Source: Bradyrhizobium monzae (lineage in GTDB: Bacteria > Pseudomonadota > Alphaproteobacteria > Rhizobiales > Xanthobacteraceae). Taken from it: a stretch of DNA of 64,000 nucleotides. The notes beneath the pieces are model-generated. The model searched no databases, had not been told where the DNA came from, and saw only the letters and a list, made by a program, of their open reading frames with translations. The position numbers and the translations under genes are program-made. Location of the stretch: the NCBI RefSeq assembly GCF_021458635.1, contig NZ_JAIRDQ010000001.1, forward strand, positions 1,116,001-1,180,000, read 5' to 3'. Below, piece after piece: positions 26,523 to 34,971 of this stretch (position 1 is the first letter of the stretch; each line of letters begins with the position of its first letter).

Positions 26523-26685
26523 AGCATTCCTCCGTTTGATTTCCTCAGATGAAGGGAGCAGGACCCGTCCAGGTCCAGTGACCAAGTCTACCCGCGGAGG
26601 CGTGGGCCCGCCATTGGCCGAATCGAAGATGGTAAAAATCTACCGGCGAAGATGCCGTGCCGCTCGGTCCTAAGCGGCTGCACGC

Positions 26686-27474
26686 TCAACCGCGTCCATC
26701 CGACGTAGTCGGCCGCCACACCAGCAGCCTTCGCTCCGCGAGCGTGACGCCAAAGTCGATGAGGATGACGAAGGCCGACAGCACGAACATGCCGGCAAAC
26801 ACGCCGGCGACGTCGAACACACCTTCAGCCTGCTGGATCAGATATCCGAGCCCTGCGGCCGATCCCAGATATTCGCCGACGACGGCGCCGACCACGGCGA
26901 ATCCGACCGAGGTGTGCAGCGAGGAGAACATCCAGGACAGCGCCGACGGCCAGTAGACGTGCCGCATCAGCTGCCCTTCGCTCATGCCGAGCATGCGGCC
27001 ATTGTCGAGCACGGTGCGGCTGACCTCCTTGACGCCCTGGTAGACGTTGAAGAACACGATGAAGAACACCAGCGTCACGCCGAGCGCGACCTTGGACCAG
27101 ATGCCAAGCCCCAGCCACAGCGCGAAGATCGGCGCCAGCACCACGCGCGGCAGCGCGTTGGCCATCTTGACGTAGGGATCGAATACCGCGGCAACCAGCG
27201 GCTGCCGCGCAAACCAGAAGCCGACCAGGACGCCGCTGAGCGAGCCGATCACGAAGGCGAGGATCGATTCCCAGAGCGTGATCGCGAGATGCTTCCAGAT
27301 CACACCGGAAACGAACCATTTGACGATCTGCTCGAACACGTCGATCGGATTGGAGAAGAAGAACGGCGGCAGCAAAATCTTGCCAAACACCGGCACGGTC
27401 GATAACAGCTGCCACAACACGATGCAGACGATCGCGACCAGGACTTGCAGCGCAAGCAACGTCACCCGCGACAT
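26686..27474 (-). CDS. ABC transporter permease (SsuC/TauC-like)
   Basis: 262 residues with six membrane segments and the EAA loop VSRTVLDNGRMLGMSEGQLMRHVYWPSALSWMF. It forms the inner membrane channel with the ATPase encoded immediately upstream (stop and start share one base). It most likely works with the NMT1-type binding protein at 24371-25396. Confidence 0.9.
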   Translation of the reverse strand: MSRVTLLALQVLVAIVCIVLWQLLSTVPVFGKILLPPFFFSNPIDVFEQIVKWFVSGVIWKHLAITLWESILAFVIGSLSGVLVGFWFARQPLVAAVFDPYVKMANALPRVVLAPIFALWLGLGIWSKVALGVTLVFFIVFFNVYQGVKEVSRTVLDNGRMLGMSEGQLMRHVYWPSALSWMFSSLHTSVGFAVVGAVVGEYLGSAAGLGYLIQQAEGVFDVAGVFAGMFVLSAFVILIDFGVTLAERRLLVWRPTTSDGRG

Positions 27475-28292
27475 CAGACCGCCTCCGCCGCGTGGGTCGA
27501 TTGCGCGTAGCCCTTCATCACCTCATCCTTGAGCACACCCCAGATTTCGCGATGCAGCGCATGGAAGTCCTTGTCCATCCGCACCTCGAAGATGTCGCGC
27601 GGGCGCGGCAACGTCACGCGCCAGTCGCCGATGATGCGCGAGGACGGCCCCGCCGACATGATCACGACACGGTCAGCGAGTGCGATCGCCTCCTCGAGAT
27701 CGTGGGTGACGAACAGCACGGCCTTGCGGTCGGCGTTCCACAAGTCGAGCAGCAGATTGCCCATGACCTGGCGGGTCTGCGCATCGAGCGGCCCGAACGG
27801 CTCGTCCATCAGCAGGATCTTTGGGTCGCGGATCAGCACCTGCGCCAGTGCGACACGCTTGCGCTGGCCGCCGGAAAGCATGTGGGGATAGCGGTTGGCA
27901 AAGGCGACGAGACCTACGGAGGTGAGCCATTTCTGCGCATGCGGCAGCGCCTCGGCGCGCGGCGTGCCCTTGATCTCGAGTCCGATCGCGACATTGTCGA
28001 GCGCCGTCTTCCAGGGGAACAGCGCATCGGCCTGGAACAGATAGCCGGCATCCCGGTTCAGCCCGGCGAGCGGCCGATCAAAAATCTTGACGCTGCCCGC
28101 GGCGGGCTTCAGCAAACCGGCCGCGACATTGAGCAGCGTGGATTTTCCGCAACCGGTCGGGCCGACAATGGCAACGAACTCGCCCTGCGCGACCGCGAGA
28201 TGGGCCTTCTCCACCGCCGTATAGACCCGCCCGTCCCCCAACCGGAACGCAACCTTGGCATCTTCCAGCGCCACCGCCGTGGGCGTTGTCAT
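27474..28292 (-). CDS. ABC transporter ATPase (SsuB/TauB-like)
   Basis: 272 residues: Walker A GPTGCGKST, signature LSGGQRKRVALAQ, Walker B ILLMDEPFGPLD, H-loop VTHDLEEA. It is the usual partner of the SsuC-like permease that follows. It is divergent from the osmoprotectant ATPase at 28412; 119 bp separate them and serve both promoters. Confidence 0.93.
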   Translation of the reverse strand: MTTPTAVALEDAKVAFRLGDGRVYTAVEKAHLAVAQGEFVAIVGPTGCGKSTLLNVAAGLLKPAAGSVKIFDRPLAGLNRDAGYLFQADALFPWKTALDNVAIGLEIKGTPRAEALPHAQKWLTSVGLVAFANRYPHMLSGGQRKRVALAQVLIRDPKILLMDEPFGPLDAQTRQVMGNLLLDLWNADRKAVLFVTHDLEEAIALADRVVIMSAGPSSRIIGDWRVTLPRPRDIFEVRMDKDFHALHREIWGVLKDEVMKGYAQSTHAAEAV

Positions 28293-28411
28293 GTGTTTCC
28301 TCCGAACCCTGGCGATGCCTTAGCCTCTCGCGCGTCCAAGTTCAATCAACCGGCCAAGCGTGCTACGCATGGGGCTGGCCGCCCCCTTACCGTCCCTTGA
28401 GCCCACCCGCG

Positions 28412-29194
28412 ATGCCCTCCAAGCTGGCAATCAGCTACCGAAACGTCACCAAGAGCTTCGGCCCCCTCCGGGCCGTCGACGACGTCTCACTCGACATCGC
28501 CGAGGGCGAGTTTCTGGCGATCGTCGGCGGCTCGGGCTCGGGCAAGACGACGCTGCTGCGGCTCGCCAACCGGTTGATCGAGGCCGACGGCGGCACCATC
28601 ACGGTCGAGGGCGAGGACGTCCAGAACGTCGATCCGGTCGCGCTGCGGCGCCGGATCGGCTACGTCTTTCAGAGCGGGGGGCTGTTTCCGCACTTGAGCG
28701 TCGCCGACAATATCGGGATCACGCCAAAGCTGCTCGGCGCGCCCGCAGCAGAGATTGCCGCGCGCGTCGACGAGCTCATCGAGCTGGTGCAGCTCGACCG
28801 TGCCTCCCATCGCGACCGGCTGCCGGAGGCACTCTCGGGCGGGCAGCGCCAGCGCGTCGGCGTGGCGCGGGCGCTCGCGGCAAAGCCTCGCATCGTGCTG
28901 ATGGACGAGCCGTTCGGCGCGCTCGATCCTCTCACCCGCGATGCGCTCGGCGAGGATTTTCGCGAGCTGCACCGCAAGCTCGGCCTGACCACCGTGATGA
29001 TCACACACGACATGACGGAGGCGATTTTGCTCGCCGACCGCATCGCGGTCATGCGCGGCGGCAGGTTGCTCGCGCAGGGCACGCCGTCGGAGCTCTCGAC
29101 CAGCAGCGACGCCTATGTGCTGGAGCTGCTGCGCACGCCACGGCGCCAGGTCGAGCGGCTGAACGCGCTGCTGCCACAGAGCGGTGCGCCATGA
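28412..29194 (+). CDS. Osmoprotectant (glycine betaine-type) ABC ATPase
   Basis: 260 residues: Walker A GGSGSGKTT, signature LSGGQRQRVGVARAL, Walker B IVLMDEPFGALDPLTRD, H-loop ITHDMTEA. It resembles OpuBA/OsmV, but the C-terminal CBS pair of OpuAA is absent. The ATG 28412 gives an N-terminus MPSKLAISYRNVTKSFG that fits the family; the longer frame to 28286 would overlap the divergent gene. The stop overlaps the next start (ATGA). Confidence 0.9.
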   Translation: MPSKLAISYRNVTKSFGPLRAVDDVSLDIAEGEFLAIVGGSGSGKTTLLRLANRLIEADGGTITVEGEDVQNVDPVALRRRIGYVFQSGGLFPHLSVADNIGITPKLLGAPAAEIAARVDELIELVQLDRASHRDRLPEALSGGQRQRVGVARALAAKPRIVLMDEPFGALDPLTRDALGEDFRELHRKLGLTTVMITHDMTEAILLADRIAVMRGGRLLAQGTPSELSTSSDAYVLELLRTPRRQVERLNALLPQSGAP

Positions 29195-30750
29195 GCCTCC
29201 TCAATGATCCGCGCTGGGGCGAGGCACTGTCGCATTTGCCCGATTACCTCGGCAATCATGTGCGGGTGAGCCTCGCCGCGCTCGCGCTCGGCCTCGCCGT
29301 CAGCCTGCCGCTCGCGATCCTCACACGCAACCGCCCGGCGCCGCGCGCCATCCTGCTCGCGTTCGCCAGCATCGTGCAGACGGTGCCGGGGCTGGCGCTG
29401 CTCGCGCTGTTCTATCCGCTGCTGCTGCTCGCGGCGTCCGTGACGCTCAAATGGTTCGGCGTCTCGTTCTCCGCCTTCGGCTTCCTGCCGGCGATGCTGG
29501 CGCTCGCGCTCTATTCGATGCTGCCCGTGCTACGCAACGGCATCACCGGGCTCAACGGCATCGACCCCGCGCTGATTGAGGCCGCCAAAGGCGTCGGCAT
29601 GACGGAGCGGCAGTCGCTGGTCATGGTCGAGCTTCCGCTGGCTCTGCCGGTGATGATGGCCGGCATCCGCACCGCTGCCGTATGGGTGATCGGCACAGCG
29701 ACGCTGTCGACGCCGATCGGTCAGACCAGCCTCGGCAATTACATTTTCGCGGGACTGCAGACCCAGAACTGGGTATTCGTGCTGTTCGGCTGCTTTGCCT
29801 CAGCCCTGCTGGCGCTCGCCGTCGATCAGCTGCTCGGCCTGATCGAGAGCGGCCTGCGCAATCGCAGCCGCCTGGGTGCCGGGCTCGGCGCGATCGGCAT
29901 CGCGGCGCTGGTCGCGGCGACACTGGTGCCGACGATGGGACGTACGTCGTCCGGCTATGTGGTCGGTGCAAAAACCTTCGCCGAGCAATACGTGCTCTCG
30001 GCCCTGCTGAGGGACCGCCTCCAGGCAGCCGGCCTCTCCGCCACGGCACGGTCCGGTCTCGGCTCGAGCGTGATCTTCGAGGCGCTGAAGGCCGGCGACA
30101 TCGATCTCTATGTCGACTATTCCGGAACGCTCTGGGCCAACCAGCTGCACCGCACCGACATCAAGCCCCGCGCGGAGCTGGTGACAGATTTGAAGACGGC
30201 GCTCGCCAAGGACAACATCACCCTGCTCGGCGAGCTCGGCTTCGAAAATGCCTATGCGCTGGTGATGCCGAAGAAGCGCGCCGACGCGCTTGGCATCCGC
30301 ACCATCGCCGATCTCGCCGCGCACGCTTCAACGATGTCGATCGCCGGCGACTACGAATTCTTCTCGCGGCCGGAATGGGCGGCACTGCAGAAAGCCTATG
30401 GCCTTCAGTTCCGCGCACAACGCCAGATGCAACCGGATTTCATGTATGCGGCGGTCGCCAGCGGCGAGGTCGACGTGATCGCCGGCTACACCAGCGACGG
30501 GCTGATCGCGAAGTATGATCTGGTGGCGCTCGACGATCCCAGGCAAGCGATCCCGCCTTACGACGCCATCCTGCTGCTCGCGCCGAAGCGTGCCGGTGAC
30601 GAGCGGCTCAAGGCCGCGCTGAGTCCGCTCCTCGGCAAGATCGACATCACCACCATGCGCGAGGCTAATTTACGTGCGGCCGGCAACGACGCGACGTCGT
30701 CGCCGGATGCTGTGGCGACGTGGCTGTGGCAGAAGGTCGGCGGGCGCTAG
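29191..30750 (+). CDS. Osmoprotectant ABC permease fused to its binding protein
   Basis: 519 residues. Residues 1 to about 215 are a ProW/OpuBB-like permease with six membrane segments and the loop LIEAAKGVGMTERQSLVMVELPLALPVMM. Residues about 245-519 are an OpuAC/QAT-type binding domain: VVGAKTFAEQYVLSALL, GLGSSVIFEALKAGDIDLYVDYSGTLW and VASGEVDVIAGYTSDGLIAKYDL. The binding domain is thereby tethered on the outside of the membrane. Fused permease-binding proteins are a known form of this family. With the ATPase it makes a complete two-gene importer of betaine or choline-like solutes. Confidence 0.9.
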   Translation: MSLLNDPRWGEALSHLPDYLGNHVRVSLAALALGLAVSLPLAILTRNRPAPRAILLAFASIVQTVPGLALLALFYPLLLLAASVTLKWFGVSFSAFGFLPAMLALALYSMLPVLRNGITGLNGIDPALIEAAKGVGMTERQSLVMVELPLALPVMMAGIRTAAVWVIGTATLSTPIGQTSLGNYIFAGLQTQNWVFVLFGCFASALLALAVDQLLGLIESGLRNRSRLGAGLGAIGIAALVAATLVPTMGRTSSGYVVGAKTFAEQYVLSALLRDRLQAAGLSATARSGLGSSVIFEALKAGDIDLYVDYSGTLWANQLHRTDIKPRAELVTDLKTALAKDNITLLGELGFENAYALVMPKKRADALGIRTIADLAAHASTMSIAGDYEFFSRPEWAALQKAYGLQFRAQRQMQPDFMYAAVASGEVDVIAGYTSDGLIAKYDLVALDDPRQAIPPYDAILLLAPKRAGDERLKAALSPLLGKIDITTMREANLRAAGNDATSSPDAVATWLWQKVGGR

Positions 30751-30778
30751 GGCGTGCCTCCCTGCGCCGCCGCCCTTG

Positions 30779-31156
30779 CTACGCCTTCTCGGTCGCCCCT
30801 CCGGCATCGACCCAGTCCTTGAAGCCGCCGACGTTGTAGACGTGGCCGTAGCCCATGTCCTGAAGGAGTTTGCCCGCGAGCGCGGAACGACCGCCGGAGG
30901 CGCAATAGAGGATCACGGTCTTGTCCTTGGCGAGCGCCTTGTCGTGATAGGGCGAGTCCGGATCGGCCCGAAACTCCAGCATACCGCGGGAGATATTCAC
31001 CGCCCCCGGAATCTTGCCGTTCTTCTCGATTTCAGGCGCATCGCGCACGTCGAGCACGAGCGCGCCCTTCCCGATCATCTCTTTCGCCTGGGCCGGCGAT
31101 ATCTTCGGCACGGCCGCGTTAGCAGCCTCGAGCATCTGCTTCACGGAAATTGGCAA
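30779..31156 (-). CDS. Rhodanese-like domain protein
   Basis: 125 residues with one rhodanese fold: LVLDVRDAPEIEKNGKIPGAVNISRG and the active loop YCASGGRSALAG with catalytic-type Cys. The start is a TTG at 31156 preceded by AGGAGA at 7 nt; an in-frame ATG 51 bp upstream has no such site. Single-domain rhodaneses transfer sulfane sulfur to thiol acceptors; the partner is unknown. It is convergent with the osmoprotectant operon, 28 bp away. Confidence 0.88.
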   Translation of the reverse strand: MPISVKQMLEAANAAVPKISPAQAKEMIGKGALVLDVRDAPEIEKNGKIPGAVNISRGMLEFRADPDSPYHDKALAKDKTVILYCASGGRSALAGKLLQDMGYGHVYNVGGFKDWVDAGGATEKA

Positions 31157-31294
31157 ATTACTTCTCCTGCGGTTCGCAATCTGTTGAGCGTCCCCATTAG
31201 CCGGCATCGTCCCCCACGGCGTCCCTCATTCGGAGGAGAGCACCGGGCCAAAATATCCACGGACGCAGTGGCGAATGAATGGCCGCGACGGAGA

Positions 31295-33007
31295 CTACAG
31301 CCCGTGAATCATCCCTGCGTTAATCAGCAGCCGGTTCAGTCGCCGCGCCTCGGCGCCGTCCTTGCAGCCGTAGAAGATGCCCTTGCAGCGGAGCATGATC
31401 TCCTTCTGCTCCGCAAAGGACGGATCGAGCGGAATGCCGGCCGCCTCCTGGATCACCAGCGGCAGATAGGGACCGTCGACCGTGTCCATCACCGCGTCGC
31501 TTTTCACTGGCTCGAAATTGACGGCGTCGATCGCATAATAGGTCGCATAGAGGCGCGGATCATAGGCGTCGAGCTTCTTGCCGATCGCGCCTTCGTCGAG
31601 CCCGGGCTCGAGCAGATTGGGCGCGAATTCGGGCTGGTGATCGCCATAGCGCACGATCAGGAAAGGCTCGCCCGGAAAACTCTTCTTCAAGCCGGCAATG
31701 AAGGACTTGTATTGCTCGGCGCTCATCGCCTGACGGCGCAGATATTCGTCGATGGACGGTGCGTTGCCCGGCGCGCGCCAGTTCGGCACCAGATCAGGGC
31801 GGAAGCGCGTCTCCCATGGGAAATGATTGGCGCCGAGATAGATGAAGCTGAACAGCGGCTTGTTGGGCGTCCGCTCGCCCATCAGCCGTAGCGCCTTGTC
31901 GTAGAAGAAACTGTCGGGCTCGACGTCCTTCGCACCGAGATCCTTGGCATCGAGGAAACGCTCGATGCCGCTCGTCACCTGGAAGCTGCGCGCGCCCATG
32001 AAGCCGCCATAGGCGGGATAGAGCGACATGGTGTCGTAACCGCAACGGCGCAGCGCCAGCGGCAGGCCGCGCTCGACACGGCCCGACGCAATGCGCGTCA
32101 CGAAATAGGCGAAGCGGCCGAACGAGCGCGAGGAGAGACCTGCAAGCACGTTGTATTCGGTGAACCAGCTCGGCCCGCCATTGCTCTCGGCCAGGAAAGT
32201 GCGCTCCTTGCCGTCCCAGGACTTGAAATGACTGCCGTACCCAGGCGGTACCTTGATGCCCTGTGCGGCACGGATGTCGAAACTCGATTCATCATGGATC
32301 ATGATGATGTTGGGCCGCCGGCCAGCCGGATGGCAGGAATCGACCAGCGGCATGTTGAGCCGCTCATTGGTCGAGGCGTCCGACTCCATGAAGCCGTACT
32401 GCACGAAATCGGAGACCGCCGTGACGCCGGAGCGGAAGAACTTTGAGAGATAGCCGTCGTCGTAATAGCCGCGCCAGGCTTCATCAGGATGATAGACGGA
32501 GTAGCCGACCAGCCCGGCGAGACATGCAAGCATCGCCGCCAGCGCCGGCAGGCGGCGGATGCGGAACGGATCGAGCCACCACAGCGCATACATCAGCGGC
32601 AGCGTGACGAGGCCGGCCCCGATCACCGACCAGCGCAAATTCGGGAAGATCGTGAACAGGAACGCGACCGTGTCGCGGTCGATCATCATCAGGTCGATGA
32701 AATTGACCGTCATCTGTACGACGTCGTGCTTGAGCCGCGACAACAGCACCAGCACCACGACCATGGTCAGCGACAGCGCGCCCGACAGCGCCGGCCGGCG
32801 CAACAGCGTGATCCAGAAGAAGTTGAGGATGCCCCAGGCGAGCAGGAAGGAGAGGCGCGAGCCGAAATCGGTCTCGGTCTCGTACATCAGCGCCAGCGCT
32901 GCGAAATGCGGCGCGGCAACGGCGAGCAGCCGCCAGATGCCGAGCGCGGCGACGCTCGCCAGGACGGCGGTGGTGGCGGAAGGACCTGGATTGGGCGCGG
33001 ACGCCAT
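31295..33007 (-). CDS. LtaS/MdoB-like sulfatase-superfamily membrane enzyme
   Basis: 570 residues. Five membrane segments in the first 180 residues are followed by a periplasmic sulfatase-fold domain. The metal and nucleophile sites are visible in NIIMIHDESSFDIR and PSWFTEYNVLAGLSSRS, where the Thr corresponds to the nucleophile of LtaS (NTEFEVLTG-like); YGDHQP supplies the later Asp-His pair. LtaS/MdoB enzymes move phosphoglycerol or related groups from phospholipids to glycans. A periplasmic glucan substitution role is plausible in a rhizobial relative, but not shown. The start at 33007 was chosen over 33046 because the extra residues look like leader. Confidence 0.8.
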   Translation of the reverse strand: MASAPNPGPSATTAVLASVAALGIWRLLAVAAPHFAALALMYETETDFGSRLSFLLAWGILNFFWITLLRRPALSGALSLTMVVVLVLLSRLKHDVVQMTVNFIDLMMIDRDTVAFLFTIFPNLRWSVIGAGLVTLPLMYALWWLDPFRIRRLPALAAMLACLAGLVGYSVYHPDEAWRGYYDDGYLSKFFRSGVTAVSDFVQYGFMESDASTNERLNMPLVDSCHPAGRRPNIIMIHDESSFDIRAAQGIKVPPGYGSHFKSWDGKERTFLAESNGGPSWFTEYNVLAGLSSRSFGRFAYFVTRIASGRVERGLPLALRRCGYDTMSLYPAYGGFMGARSFQVTSGIERFLDAKDLGAKDVEPDSFFYDKALRLMGERTPNKPLFSFIYLGANHFPWETRFRPDLVPNWRAPGNAPSIDEYLRRQAMSAEQYKSFIAGLKKSFPGEPFLIVRYGDHQPEFAPNLLEPGLDEGAIGKKLDAYDPRLYATYYAIDAVNFEPVKSDAVMDTVDGPYLPLVIQEAAGIPLDPSFAEQKEIMLRCKGIFYGCKDGAEARRLNRLLINAGMIHGL

Positions 33008-33198
33008 CGACGACACGCAACTTCTGGTCCGGCGCGGTGATGCCAAGCCGTCTGGCCGGCCTGCGGCGTTCGACGCAGCCGGAAAGCCTGCGCCACGTCA
33101 TAAAACTGTAATGGAACGGTCACGGACAAGCAACGCGAGCCGCGATCCGACCTTCGCTTATTGTTAGCGGGTGGCGAAGGGCCGCACCTCTGGTGACG

Positions 33199-33882
33199 CT
33201 AGGACTTGCCGATCCCCGCGATGAACAGATCGATCACCCCCTCCGCCAGCCGCTCGACTTCCGCTTCCGCCACGCCCCAACGCGGAAAATGGCCGTCGAG
33301 GTTCATTCGGGCAAAACCGTAGATCAGAGCACGGCCGGCGATCAGGATGCGCTTGAGATCCGTCGATCGCAGCAGGCCCTGTTCGGCCGCCTCGGCCAGC
33401 ATCCGCTCGGTGAGCGCGACCAGCTCGTCATTGTCGCGGGTCAGCTCGGCCGAGCTGCCATGGGCGAAATAGCGCCCCGTGGAGATGATCTCGAAATGGG
33501 CGGGGTAACGCATCGCCCAGCGCACATAGGCGATGCCGAAGGCGCGGAAGCGGGCCAGCGGGTCGGCCGACGGCGCTTCCGCGAGGGCGGCCTCGATCTC
33601 GGCGCGAAAGCGCCGCTGCGCTTCCTCGGCCACCGCCGCCATCAGCGCGTCGCGGTTGGGAAAGTGCCGGAACGGTGCCCCCGGCGACACCGCGGCCCGG
33701 CGCGCAGCCTCGCGCACGGACACCTCGGCGCCTTCGGCCGCCAGTTGCAGCGCAGCATCGATCAGCACGCGGCGGAGGTCGCCGTGGTGATAGGGCCGGG
33801 CTTCGGGTGTCTGGCGACGGGCGCGAGGTTTTGAGGTCTGAGGCTTCGAGATCTGAGGCTTGGACGTCTGACGGGCGGGCAT
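33199..33882 (-). CDS. TetR/AcrR-family transcriptional regulator
   Basis: 227 residues. The N-terminus has a short Gln-Ser-Lys-Pro repeat (QTSKPQISKPQTSKPRARRQ), then a TetR DNA-binding domain (RRVLIDAALQLAAEGAEVSVREAARRAAVSPGAPFRHFPNRDALM) and a C-terminal TetR-C-type domain. It is divergent from the membrane protein gene at 33989. Two matching 17-bp dyads in the shared 106-bp gap are its probable operators, so it likely controls itself and the neighbour. Confidence 0.92.
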   Translation of the reverse strand: MPARQTSKPQISKPQTSKPRARRQTPEARPYHHGDLRRVLIDAALQLAAEGAEVSVREAARRAAVSPGAPFRHFPNRDALMAAVAEEAQRRFRAEIEAALAEAPSADPLARFRAFGIAYVRWAMRYPAHFEIISTGRYFAHGSSAELTRDNDELVALTERMLAEAAEQGLLRSTDLKRILIAGRALIYGFARMNLDGHFPRWGVAEAEVERLAEGVIDLFIAGIGKS

Positions 33883-33911
33883 GGCGCCTTCTAGCATCAC
33901 CCGAACGTGAA

Positions 33912-33928
33912 TGTAAGCAGCGATTACA
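33912..33928. promoter_or_regulatory. TetR operator candidate 1
   Basis: TGTAAGCAGCGATTACA has arms TGTAA / TTACA with 5-bp-plus centre and the same outline (TGTAAn-N5-ATTACA) as the second site. The centre is 43 bp from the centre of site 2, about four helical turns, so two dimers would bind on the same face of the DNA. Confidence 0.75.
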
Positions 33929-33954
33929 CCATTGACGATTCCGTCACCTCGAAA

Positions 33955-33971
33955 TGTAATCGATGATTACA
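33955..33971. promoter_or_regulatory. TetR operator candidate 2
   Basis: TGTAATCGATGATTACA, perfect 7-bp arms TGTAATC / GATTACA around GAT. It ends 4 bp before the GGAGGGG Shine-Dalgarno of the membrane protein gene, so a bound repressor would block its promoter or initiation region. Confidence 0.8.
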
Positions 33972-33988
33972 TAATGGAGGGGAACACC

Positions 33989-34606
33989 ATGTCGCAACGT
34001 CAAAGCTGGTTCGAAGGCTGGCGGCTGCTCGCCGTCCTCACGTTGAGCCTGATTGCCTTAAGCCTCTGGATCGCCTCGATGCGGCAGTTCGAGGCCGAGG
34101 GCGTTCGCATGGTGATCCGCTTCACCGCGCGCAGCTCGCTCCTGCTGTTCTGCCTGGCCTTCGGTGCCGCGGCGCTGGCGCGGCTCTGGCCGAACGCCTG
34201 GACGCGCTGGCAGCGTCGCAATCGCCGCTATCTGGGCTTAAGCTTTGCCGCCTCCCACGCCATCCACGCAGTCGCGATCATCGCGTTCGCCAAGATGGAC
34301 CCGGCGGGCTTTATGGAGACGACGTCGCCGGCCTCCTACATCTTCGGCGGCATCGGCTATGCCGTGATCACTGCGATGAGTGCGACCTCGTTCGATCGTA
34401 CGGCCGCGCTGATCGGGCCGCGCGCCTGGCGCGCGCTGCACCTTGTCGGCGGCTATTACCTCTGGTTCCAGTTCATGGTGTCGTTCGGCAAGCGCGTGCC
34501 GGCCATGCCTGGTTACACGGCGTTCCTAATTCCGCTGCTCGCCGTCATGGCGCTGCGCATGCTGGCGATGGCTTCACGCCCGACCCAACAGACCGCCAAA
34601 GCGTAA
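33989..34606 (+). CDS. Membrane protein, ferric-reductase-like transmembrane type
   Basis: 205 residues with about six membrane segments. Histidines sit in the membrane (FAASHAIHAVAIIAF and ALHLVGGYYLWFQF), an arrangement seen in haem-bearing ferric-reductase-like/MsrQ-type domains. ATG 33989 has GGAGGGG at 6 nt; ATG 33974 overlaps that site. It is controlled in all likelihood by the divergent TetR regulator. The exact redox partner is not visible. Confidence 0.65.
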   Translation: MSQRQSWFEGWRLLAVLTLSLIALSLWIASMRQFEAEGVRMVIRFTARSSLLLFCLAFGAAALARLWPNAWTRWQRRNRRYLGLSFAASHAIHAVAIIAFAKMDPAGFMETTSPASYIFGGIGYAVITAMSATSFDRTAALIGPRAWRALHLVGGYYLWFQFMVSFGKRVPAMPGYTAFLIPLLAVMALRMLAMASRPTQQTAKA

Positions 34607-34611
34607 TCACT

Positions 34612-34968
34612 CTAGCGGCCGAGGCCCTCAAGCTCGCGCGCGTGGACCTCGGTCATCCGGCGCAGGCACTCGCCGGCATCGACGCGGGCAATGGTGCCCT
34701 CGCCCATGCCGTAATAGAGGCAATTGGCGTCGCGGTACTGGATCCAGAGCCGCTGCGCGGCGCGAAGCTGGTCGCGCCGCCCGTCCGCGGCATTCTTCAT
34801 CGCCTGCTGGTAGGCGATGGTCATGCGCTTGTCCCATTGCGCGGTCTGCGCCTTCAGGCACTCGACCATCTCCACGGTCGAGCCGTCGCAGGACCGCGGA
34901 TCACCCTGGTCGCCGGCTTGCGCCGCGGTAGCGAGGGCGCAAAGGACGGCGATCAAAATGCTTCGCAT
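34612..34968 (-). CDS. LprI-like (DUF1311) secreted protein
   Basis: 118 residues with a signal peptide ending at AAQAG. The DUF1311 pattern is present: SCDGSTVEMVECLKAQTAQWDKRMTIAYQQAM, QRLWIQYRDANC and the terminal CLRRMTEVHARELEGL, with three conserved-type cysteines. The name comes from a lysozyme inhibitor of Mycobacterium, but most family members are untested. It ends 5 bp from the convergent membrane gene and is 3 bp after the SDR stop codon on the same strand. Confidence 0.85.
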   Translation of the reverse strand: MRSILIAVLCALATAAQAGDQGDPRSCDGSTVEMVECLKAQTAQWDKRMTIAYQQAMKNAADGRRDQLRAAQRLWIQYRDANCLYYGMGEGTIARVDAGECLRRMTEVHARELEGLGR

Positions 34969-34971
34969 GTT

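Noticed and set aside
33116..33142. GGAAC-N16-CGCG as a fourth EcfG promoter
   Set aside because: The -10 is CGCG, not CGTT, and no gene on that strand follows within range.
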